Below are positions 1-5,809 of a stretch of DNA of 7,541 bases, piece by piece (position 1 is the first letter of the stretch; every line of letters starts with the position of its first letter). The notes under the pieces are model-generated. The model was not told the origin of the DNA, ran no database searches, and saw nothing but the letters and a program-made list of their open reading frames with translations. Position numbers and translations under genes: made by a program. Origin of the DNA: Actinomycetota bacterium (GTDB taxonomy: Bacteria > Actinomycetota > Actinomycetes > S36-B12); NCBI GenBank assembly GCA_016870425.1, contig VGBQ01000128.1, positions 1 through 7,541 of the forward strand, given 5' to 3'.

Positions 1-359
1 TCAACAACTACTGGGCCAAGGTACACGGCACGGTCGACGGCACGATGACGGTCAACGGCAAGACCGTCACCGAGGTGGACCCGACCAGGGTGGCGCACAC
101 CTTCACGGTGCACCAGTACCCCGAGAGCGGCCAGCCCTATCTCTTTGTCTCCGTCCCGTTGCCCGACCTGGGTAGCAACGCGGTGGGCAATGCCAATCCC
201 TACGTCGACGATCCCAAGGAGGTGACCTTCACCTTCAGGACGGGTGACCCGGGCACCTACGTGTGGAACTGCGAGTACCCGTGCGGTGACCTCTACCAGG
301 AGTTCGGCGGCCCGATGCAGCAGCGCGGCTGGATGTCCGGCACCCTCGAGGTCGTCTGA
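1..359 (+). CDS. Cupredoxin-domain protein, 3' part (oxidase-associated)
   Basis: The open frame is continuous from base 3 to the TGA at 357-359, so the gene begins upstream of the window and the internal ATG at 45 is probably not its start. About 118 C-terminal residues are visible. They form a beta-rich cupredoxin-like domain: a VAHTFTVH segment supplies one or two candidate copper-binding histidines, and a C-terminal loop reads GTYVWNCEYPCGD, followed by GGPM and GWMSG. The two cysteines have the C-x3-C spacing of a CuA loop, but no histidine follows them, so the site is neither a standard type 1 nor a standard CuA site. The next gene, subunit II of cytochrome oxidase, starts on the last base of this stop codon (TGATG). 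This suggests that the product is a copper protein donating electrons to, or forming part of, the same complex outside the membrane. Any signal peptide or membrane anchor lies outside the window. The cupredoxin fold is well supported; the exact role is inference. Confidence 0.75.
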   Translation, partial: NNYWAKVHGTVDGTMTVNGKTVTEVDPTRVAHTFTVHQYPESGQPYLFVSVPLPDLGSNAVGNANPYVDDPKEVTFTFRTGDPGTYVWNCEYPCGDLYQEFGGPMQQRGWMSGTLEVV

Positions 360-1216
360 TGGCCGACACGCTGATCCCGGCGGAGGAGCCTGAGGCCCCC
401 ACCAACCGCCCACCCGCCATGCACCGCCTGCGCGAGTGGCTGCAGCGCCGCTATGTGCGCCACATCCTCATCATCACCGTCGTCGTGGGCTTCCTGCTCC
501 TGCCGCTGGGCTGGCTGATGCTCGCCGCGATGAACCAGTCGGGTGGCCCGGCCTCGTCGATCATGGAGGACATCCAGCAGACGATCCTCGTGTTCACGAT
601 CGTCTCCATCCCCATCACGTCCTTCGTCTTCGCCGTCCTGCTCTACAGCCTCTTCGGCTGGAAGGGCAAGTCCGGTGAGGAGCCACCCAACAACGACAAC
701 CCGGCGATCCGCACCAATGCCGTCGCGGTGATCACCTGGACCGCGGCGTCCAGCATCCTGGCCGGCTTCCTGGTCGTGTGGGGGCTCATCGAGCTCGCGG
801 ACATCACCGCGGATTCCTACGGCACCCAGTCGATCACCGGCCAGCCACGCGCGGACAACGCGCTCGTCGTCAATGTCACCGGCCAGCAGTGGGTGTGGAC
901 CTTCGAGTACCCGCAGTACGACAAGGTGGCGACCGATGTCCTCTACCTCCCGAAGGACCGCCCGGTCCTGTTCAACGTGACGTCTGTGGATGTCATCCAC
1001 AACTTCTGGGCGGTCGAGCTCGGCATCAAGATCGACGCCAATCCTGGTGCCATCACGCAGACCGGCGCCACTCCCAACAAGGAGGGCATCTTCAACGTGA
1101 GATGCGCCGAGCTGTGCGGGCTCCACCACGCCTACATGGAGACCGAGATCCGCGTGATGCCGCAGGAGAACTTCGAGAACTTCATGCGCGAGAACGGCGG
1201 AGGGCAGACGCGATGA
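359..1216 (+). CDS. coxB: Cytochrome c oxidase subunit II
   Basis: This 285-residue protein is the CuA-bearing subunit that takes electrons from a cytochrome c or copper-protein donor and passes them to subunit I. The full CuA ligand set is visible: H214 in DVIHNFW, then C249, E251, C253, H257 and M260 in CAELCGLHHAYM. The aromatic electron-entry stretch QQWVWTFEYP lies at 176-185. Hydrophobic segments at about 35-57, 75-99 and 120-146 suggest three membrane helices; the family usually has two, so the first appears to be an extra N-terminal helix. The cupredoxin domain follows from about residue 165. No CxxCH haem-binding motif is present, so this is not a caa3-type fusion. The ATG overlaps the upstream stop by one base and has GAGG at 348-351, seven bases ahead. 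The stop overlaps the start of the subunit I gene by four bases. In most actinobacteria the housekeeping paralogue is called ctaC. Confidence 0.95.
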   Translation: MADTLIPAEEPEAPTNRPPAMHRLREWLQRRYVRHILIITVVVGFLLLPLGWLMLAAMNQSGGPASSIMEDIQQTILVFTIVSIPITSFVFAVLLYSLFGWKGKSGEEPPNNDNPAIRTNAVAVITWTAASSILAGFLVVWGLIELADITADSYGTQSITGQPRADNALVVNVTGQQWVWTFEYPQYDKVATDVLYLPKDRPVLFNVTSVDVIHNFWAVELGIKIDANPGAITQTGATPNKEGIFNVRCAELCGLHHAYMETEIRVMPQENFENFMRENGGGQTR

Positions 1217-3171
1217 GCACGCCGTCAGCGAGCACCGCGACGATCCACCAGGTGGAGGTGCCTCAGCCGAAGCAGCACGGCAAGCCCGGTGGCATCATGC
1301 GCCACCTCAACTTCTTCACCGGCCTCATCGGCGGCGTCGTCCTGGCGCTGGTCTTCGGCTTCCTCATGAACATCCAATTCCCCTCCGGAGCCCTGACGGC
1401 CAACTTCGCCAACGCTGCCGCCGGGCCGACCTTCTGGGCGATGATGGTCGGCTGGGTCATCGGCTTCATGGGTGGCATGGGCGCCTTCACCGGACCCATC
1501 CGCTGGCTCTTCGGGCGCGACCTCACCCATGCGGACGCGGAATTCATGGCCGGCAAGGACCAGGGGAAGTTCCGCTACTGGCGCTTCACCACCGACCACA
1601 AGGTCGTCGGCATCCAATACCTCATCGTCGCGATGATCATCCTTGGATTTGGTGGCCTGCTCGCGATGCTCATCCGCACGGAGCTCGGCTTCACGTGGAT
1701 GGAGGTCTTCAACCCCGACTTCTACAACTCCCTGGTGGGCACGCACGGCATCGCCATGGTGATCGCGATGATCGTGGTCGTCTCCGGCCCGGTGGGCAAC
1801 TTCATCGTCCCGCTCATGTGCGGCGCCCGTGACATGGCCTTCCCCCGCCTCAATGCGCTGAGCATCTGGCTGCTCGTCTGCGCCGTGCCGCCGCTGATCC
1901 TGTCCCTCCTCGTCGGCGGCATCCGCGACGGCTGGAGCGTCTACCAGCCCCTCAACTCCCAGGCTGGCCCCGGGATGATCGGCTACCAGACGACGATCAT
2001 CGTCTTCGCGGTGTCGACCGCGCTCGCGAGCGTCAACATCATGACGACAATCCTGACGATGCGCGCGAAGGGCATGACCTGGGCGAGGACGCCGATTCTC
2101 ATCTACGGATCATTCGCCGCCGCGGCGATGGGGCTCTACGCCTTCCCGTTCTACATGTACTCGCAGATCCTGTCGATGACTGATCGGCTCATCAACACGT
2201 CGTTCTTCAACCCCATCGAAGGCGGCAGCGTCTGGCTCTACGAGAACCTCTTCTGGCTGCTCGGCCATCCCGAGGTCTACGTCATCCTCATCCCGAGCAT
2301 GGCCGTGATGATGGAGCTCATCCCCGTCTTCATGCGCAAGCCGCTCTTCAGCTACTACATGGCCATCGCGGGGATCGTCGGCGTAGTCGGCCTGAGCGGC
2401 CTGGTGTGGGCACACCACATGTACATGACCGGCTGGGCACCCCAGGCGAACTATCCCTTCATGCTGTCCACGGAGATGATCTCCATCCCGGTGGGCTTCC
2501 TCGTGCTCGTCGTCATCGGCACGATGTGGCGCGGCACCTTCTGGAGCAGGCTGCCGATGATGGCGGTCTTCGCCGTGATCTTCAACAAGATGATCGGCGG
2601 GGTCACCGGCGTATACCTCTCCGACGTCCCGGCCGACCAGTACTTCCACGGCAACATGTTCGTGACGGCCCACTTCCACTACATGCTCATGGGCGCGGGT
2701 CTCTTCGGTGCCATGGGTGCGGTCGCCTACTACTTCCCCAAGATGACCGGCCGCTACCTCGACGAGCGCACCGGCTCCATCGGCTTCTGGACCGCCTTCG
2801 CAGGCTTCCAGATCACCTTCATGTCGATGTTTGTCGCCGGCCTGCAGGGGCAGCCGCGCCGCGTGCTGCAGTTCGACAACATGTTCAATATCTCCAACTG
2901 GATCTCCACGATCGGCGCCTACATCATCGGCATCGGCATGCTCATCTTCCTCTCCGCGATCATCTCCTCGTGGCGCAGCGGTCAGGTGGCTCCGTCGAAT
3001 CCCTGGCATGCGCAGACCCTCGACTGGCAGACCGCGACTCCCGTGCCACTCGAGAACTTCCCGGTCCTGCCCGTGGTCACCAAGCTCCCCTACGACTACG
3101 GCGTGCCTGATCCACTCGCTCCTCAAACGCTCGAGAAGCAGTACGACGAGAAGGTGGGGGCACCGACATGA
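1213..3171 (+). CDS. coxA: Cytochrome c oxidase subunit I, with N-terminal extension
   Basis: This is the catalytic haem-copper subunit, which reduces O2 to water and pumps protons. The ATG at 1213 gives 652 residues; it overlaps coxB by four bases (ATGA) and has GGAGGG at 1199-1204. Two extra hydrophobic segments (about 34-54 and 71-92) precede a 12-helix core starting near residue 130. Visible landmarks are haem a ligands H178 (GTHG) and H489, haem a3 ligand H487 (TAHFHY), CuB ligands H352 (GHPEVY), H401 and H402 (WAHHMY), active-site Y356, D-channel D207 (DMAFPRLN) with E354, and the propionate arginine pair R549-R550. The C-terminal APSNPW and TLDW motifs are typical of A-family oxidases. 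Unusual features are V427 and L430 where the K-channel threonine and lysine are expected (SIPVGFL instead of AVPTGIK), and G480 where the Mg-site aspartate usually follows the histidine. The retained tyrosine and ligands favour an oxygen reductase over a nitric oxide reductase. The housekeeping paralogue would be ctaD. Confidence 0.95.
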   Translation: MSTPSASTATIHQVEVPQPKQHGKPGGIMRHLNFFTGLIGGVVLALVFGFLMNIQFPSGALTANFANAAAGPTFWAMMVGWVIGFMGGMGAFTGPIRWLFGRDLTHADAEFMAGKDQGKFRYWRFTTDHKVVGIQYLIVAMIILGFGGLLAMLIRTELGFTWMEVFNPDFYNSLVGTHGIAMVIAMIVVVSGPVGNFIVPLMCGARDMAFPRLNALSIWLLVCAVPPLILSLLVGGIRDGWSVYQPLNSQAGPGMIGYQTTIIVFAVSTALASVNIMTTILTMRAKGMTWARTPILIYGSFAAAAMGLYAFPFYMYSQILSMTDRLINTSFFNPIEGGSVWLYENLFWLLGHPEVYVILIPSMAVMMELIPVFMRKPLFSYYMAIAGIVGVVGLSGLVWAHHMYMTGWAPQANYPFMLSTEMISIPVGFLVLVVIGTMWRGTFWSRLPMMAVFAVIFNKMIGGVTGVYLSDVPADQYFHGNMFVTAHFHYMLMGAGLFGAMGAVAYYFPKMTGRYLDERTGSIGFWTAFAGFQITFMSMFVAGLQGQPRRVLQFDNMFNISNWISTIGAYIIGIGMLIFLSAIISSWRSGQVAPSNPWHAQTLDWQTATPVPLENFPVLPVVTKLPYDYGVPDPLAPQTLEKQYDEKVGAPT

Positions 3172-3899
3172 CCGCCCCACTGATGTCGCCCACGACCGGA
3201 GAGCCGGTCGCCGTCGTCGCCCGCCGCAATCGCCTCGGCCTGGTCTTCCTCGTCGTCGCCGACTTCTCGGGCACGATGGCGCTGATCATCAGCTACGTCT
3301 ACCTGTGGTCACTCAATGTCAACAACGGCTGGGCTCCCAACCAGCAGACATTCGGCAACAACGACCTGCTCAAGAGCCGCTCTCCGCTTCCGTGGGCGGC
3401 CGACTGGCCCTTCTGGGCGATCCTGGGCCTCACGGTCGTCGCCACCATCGTCCTGTGGCTCGGCATACGCACGCTGAGGTCCGGGCACCGAGGTGGGCTC
3501 GTGGGAGCCGCGGCGGTCTCCACCATCGTCGTCGTCGCGGCCCTTGTGCTGCAGTGGTGGCAGATCACCACCTTCCCCTTCGGGCCGGGCAACGGCTCCT
3601 ATGCGTCTGCCGTCTTCTTGCTCACGGCCTCGGTCTTCGCCCACCTGCTGCTGGCCGCATTCCTGCTGCTGGCCATCACCAATCGCACGCGCGCGGGGCT
3701 GGTGTCATCCGACAACCCCTTCCAGGCCAAGCTCGTCGGCTACTGGATGGTGTGGGTGTGCGCGAGCATTGTCCTCGGCTGCCTGTGCACGACCTTCCTC
3801 AAGGCCAGCCCCAACACCACCCCCGCCAACTTCGGCGAATTCAGCCTCTACAACCCGAATGCACCGGCGCCCTCGGCATCACCCAGCCCCTCGCAGTGA
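3168..3899 (+). CDS. coxC: Cytochrome c oxidase subunit III, divergent
   Basis: This 243-residue membrane protein has five predicted helices (about 23-47, 81-100, 110-131, 147-171 and 187-210). That number matches short bacterial subunit III proteins, which stabilise the catalytic core and aid proton uptake. The call rests on length, helix pattern, position directly after subunit I, and remnants of family motifs: FSGTMALIISYVYL in helix 1, YASAVFLLTASVFAH in helix 4 and GYWMVWV in helix 5. Several hallmark residues are changed. The helix-1 SE motif reads SG, the T-G-x-H-x-x-H pattern retains only the threonine and last histidine (H159), and YWHFVD reads YWMVWV. The C-terminal tail beyond residue 215 is rich in Pro, Ser, Asn and Ala and is probably disordered. 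The ATG overlaps the subunit I stop by four bases, with AAGGTGG from 3151 as a likely ribosome site. A generic haem-copper oxidase subunit III is a safer label than a strict CtaE orthologue. Confidence 0.85.
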   Translation: MTAPLMSPTTGEPVAVVARRNRLGLVFLVVADFSGTMALIISYVYLWSLNVNNGWAPNQQTFGNNDLLKSRSPLPWAADWPFWAILGLTVVATIVLWLGIRTLRSGHRGGLVGAAAVSTIVVVAALVLQWWQITTFPFGPGNGSYASAVFLLTASVFAHLLLAAFLLLAITNRTRAGLVSSDNPFQAKLVGYWMVWVCASIVLGCLCTTFLKASPNTTPANFGEFSLYNPNAPAPSASPSPSQ

Positions 3900-5365
3900 T
3901 CCCCGCTCGTCTGTCCACCGGGGCTCGATTGAGCCTCGGGCTTCTTGCCGGCGTACCCGTCCTCCTGCTCATCCTGGCCACGCTGGGCGCGCTCTCGCAG
4001 ACGACGGTCGAAGGCCTGCCCGTCGTGCCATGGCAAACGCTCTGGGGGCTCCCGCTCGATCGCTGGGTGCGAGACATCGCGGCCTCGCTCGTGCTCGGCT
4101 TCGTCGTCGTGGGCGGCCTGCTGCTCCCGCGCCTGGATCACCGGCTCGTGCGCCTGGCCTCGCTGGCAGCTCTGGCCTGGCTCATCGCCCTTCTCGCGCA
4201 GGTGCCCCTCACCGTCTCGGAGCTCCTGGGACGCCCGCTCGTCGACTCCCTGGAGCCGCAGATCGTCGCGGCCCTGCTCACTCAAACGCAGCTCGGCCAG
4301 ATCCTCGTCGCGCAGATCGTCCTCGTGGCACTAGTCGCACTGCTGGGCTGGGCCATCCTGGGGCGCGTCACCGCGGCGATCGTGCTCGGCATGGCGGCAG
4401 CGGCTGCCGGCCTCACCGGGCTCATGGGCCACTCGGGCCTGCACGCCGGTCATACCTCCGCATCGGTGTCGCTCTTCATCCACCTGCTTGCGGCTGGTGT
4501 CTGGGTTGGCGGCCTCATCGCCGTGTGCTCCCATGTGATGCGACACCCCGATGACGCTGCACTTGCCATCCGCCGCTTCAGCACGCTTGCGCTTGTGTGC
4601 GTCATCGTGCTCGCCGAGAGCGGACTGCTCAATGCCTCGTTGCGCGTGGACGGCGTGGCCTCACTCATCACGACGGCGTACGGCACGCTCATCCTCGCCA
4701 AGGCCACGCTGCTCGCTGCGCTCATCGTCTTCGGCTGGCGCCAGCGTCGGCGCGTCGTACCCACCGGCGATCGAGTGTCGCTCGTGCGCTTCGCGGGCTA
4801 CGAGGTGCTGCTCATGGGCATCGCACTCGGTGTCTCTGTCGCGCTCTCGCGTACGGCGCCACCCGCGGGGGCGATCCCGGGCGATCACATCACCGCCGGT
4901 GCGCTCGCCGTCCTGGCACTCGGCGTGCCCCTCGTCATGGCCTGGGCCGGGGCGGGGCGTCAGGGGCGCCCCGCGTGGCTGCACCGGCTCACTGCCGCCT
5001 ATCCGGAGCCCTTCGCCGTCGCGGTCGCCGTGCTCACCTACGTCATGGCCGCCATCGTGCCCTCGGGCCTGCTCGGCATCGGCGTGGCCGCGGTACTCGC
5101 CTCCCTCGCCCTCATCGCGGTGGGGTGGGCCTTCGCCGTCGCCGCACTCGGCCCGCGCGGACTGCCGGCGATCGTGCTCGCCGCGGTGCTGTGGCCCGCT
5201 GCGCTCTGGCTCGCGTCGCTCTCGGATCCTGTGGAGACGGGTGCCCAGGTCGCACTTGCGGGAGCGGTCGGCCTCGCGTGCATCGGGCTCCTGGTCGTCG
5301 TACGGCGTACCGCGCGCAGTGACCCCGCTGTCGCCGTGGCACCCGAGGAGGTGCCGGTCGCGTGA
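3896..5365 (+). CDS. CopD-family copper resistance / copper import membrane protein
   Basis: The GTG at 3896 gives 489 residues and overlaps the subunit III stop as GTGA. There is no convincing Shine-Dalgarno sequence ahead of it, so initiation probably depends on coupling to the upstream gene. The protein is almost entirely hydrophobic. The middle matches the CopD domain: histidines at 179, 183 and 186 lead into IHLLAAGVWVGGL (195-207), then comes AYGTLILAKATLL (261-273), and GYEVLLMGIALGVSVALSRTAPP (301-323) closes the domain. CopD/PcoD/YcnJ proteins are linked to copper uptake across the inner membrane, so a role in supplying copper to CuA, CuB and the cupredoxin fits this operon. The region after about residue 330 adds roughly four further helices. 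In many actinobacteria a CtaG assembly domain is fused behind CopD, but I see no histidine/methionine-rich CtaG signature here. The substrate and direction of transport are inferred from the family. Confidence 0.8.
   Translation: MIPARLSTGARLSLGLLAGVPVLLLILATLGALSQTTVEGLPVVPWQTLWGLPLDRWVRDIAASLVLGFVVVGGLLLPRLDHRLVRLASLAALAWLIALLAQVPLTVSELLGRPLVDSLEPQIVAALLTQTQLGQILVAQIVLVALVALLGWAILGRVTAAIVLGMAAAAAGLTGLMGHSGLHAGHTSASVSLFIHLLAAGVWVGGLIAVCSHVMRHPDDAALAIRRFSTLALVCVIVLAESGLLNASLRVDGVASLITTAYGTLILAKATLLAALIVFGWRQRRRVVPTGDRVSLVRFAGYEVLLMGIALGVSVALSRTAPPAGAIPGDHITAGALAVLALGVPLVMAWAGAGRQGRPAWLHRLTAAYPEPFAVAVAVLTYVMAAIVPSGLLGIGVAAVLASLALIAVGWAFAVAALGPRGLPAIVLAAVLWPAALWLASLSDPVETGAQVALAGAVGLACIGLLVVVRRTARSDPAVAVAPEEVPVA
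5345..5353 (+). promoter_or_regulatory. Strong ribosome binding site inside the copD-like gene
   Basis: GAGGAGGTG lies within the last codons of the CopD-family gene. Its GGAGG core is ten bases ahead of the GTG at 5362, which supports that overlapping GTG as the real start of the small membrane protein. Confidence 0.7.
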
Positions 5366-5730
5366 ATCAGCGCTGGAAGGACATCCTCACCCTGCACCTG
5401 CCGCTTGTCATCGTGCTCGCGTTCTGCACCTACGCCACGATCAACCAGTACGGCCGTGCGCAGGAGGGCGTGCAGCGCTCGTGGGCCTATACCTTCCAGT
5501 GGCCGATCATCGGGCTCTTCGCCATCGTCGTGTGGAACCGCTATCGCAAGCACGGCAACCTCACGCGCTGGTTCACCGACCGCTATCGCAAGCGCATTGA
5601 CGCGTATCGCGCGGAAGCGGAGGCCGCGGAGGTGGCCGAGCCAGAGGCGCCCGATCCTGACGCCGAAGCCTGGGCGGCGTACCAGGAGGACCTGCGCCGC
5701 CGTGAGGCCGAGCGCGGGGATGTGACCTAG
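5362..5730 (+). CDS. Small two-helix membrane protein, conserved actinobacterial type
   Basis: This protein has 122 residues, starting at a GTG that overlaps the previous stop by four bases (GTGA) and is preceded by a strong ribosome site. Two hydrophobic segments are visible at about 10-28 and 42-58. Between and into the second is RAQEGVQRSWAYTFQWP, which resembles the RSWxYTFEWP signature I associate with short uncharacterised actinobacterial membrane proteins. After the second helix comes a basic stretch (NRYRKHGNLTRWFTDRYRKR, 59-78). An acidic and alanine-rich tail follows and ends in a charged helix, probably cytoplasmic. No catalytic motif or metal ligand pattern is apparent. Its place at the end of the oxidase operon suggests an accessory or assembly role, but that is inference from context only. 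No other function can be assigned from sequence. Confidence 0.8.
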   Translation: MNQRWKDILTLHLPLVIVLAFCTYATINQYGRAQEGVQRSWAYTFQWPIIGLFAIVVWNRYRKHGNLTRWFTDRYRKRIDAYRAEAEAAEVAEPEAPDPDAEAWAAYQEDLRRREAERGDVT

Positions 5731-5757
5731 GGGCCGGCGAACCGCTAGCCTTCTGCG

Positions 5758-5772
5758 GGCCCATCGTGGGCC
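5758..5772. other. Short perfect hairpin in the gap before purA
   Basis: GGCCCA and TGGGCC are perfect reverse complements separated by the three bases TCG. The hairpin sits in the 79-base gap between the oxidase operon and purA. It lacks a following T tract, so it is not a classic intrinsic terminator. It could be a U-less terminator for the operon or a structure in the purA leader. In GC-rich DNA a 6-bp stem can also arise by chance. Confidence 0.35.
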
Positions 5773-5796
5773 AGGGGGCCAGTCCCCGTGTGTCGC

Positions 5797-5806
5797 GAGG
5801 TGATCC
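5797..5806 (+). promoter_or_regulatory. purA ribosome binding site
   Basis: GAGGTGATCC is fully complementary to the conserved bacterial 16S rRNA 3' end (GGATCACCTC). Its GAGG core ends nine bases ahead of the ATG at 5810, which fixes the purA start and suggests strong translation initiation. Confidence 0.85.
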
Positions 5807-5809
5807 GCC

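Noticed and set aside
293..1129. Minus-strand open frame of 278 codons opposite coxB
   Set aside because: It is low-complexity Asp/Arg/Gly/His-rich antisense to the subunit II gene, including the CuA region.
778..1212. Possible longer N-terminus for subunit I, since its frame is open upstream to 778
   Set aside because: This stretch overlaps the whole CuA domain of coxB, and its translation is Arg/His-rich out-of-frame sequence. The ATG at 1213 has a good ribosome site and the typical ATGA overlap.
2110..3180. Long minus-strand open frame of 356 codons opposite the subunit I gene
   Set aside because: It is rich in His, Asp, Glu, Arg and Gly in the pattern produced by the antisense of a GC-rich membrane-protein gene, and it lies wholly over the well-supported subunit I frame.
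2831..3895. Longer N-terminus for the CopD-family protein
   Set aside because: The frame is open upstream but overlaps coxA and coxC entirely and reads as Arg/Ser/Pro-rich shadow sequence; the hydrophobic protein starts at the GTG at 3896.
5721..5751. Possible purA promoter (GTGACC near 5722 and TAGCCT at 5746-5751)
   Set aside because: The -35 match is poor and the 18-base spacing is only approximate. The match is weak enough to be chance in this context, so it is not listed as a feature.
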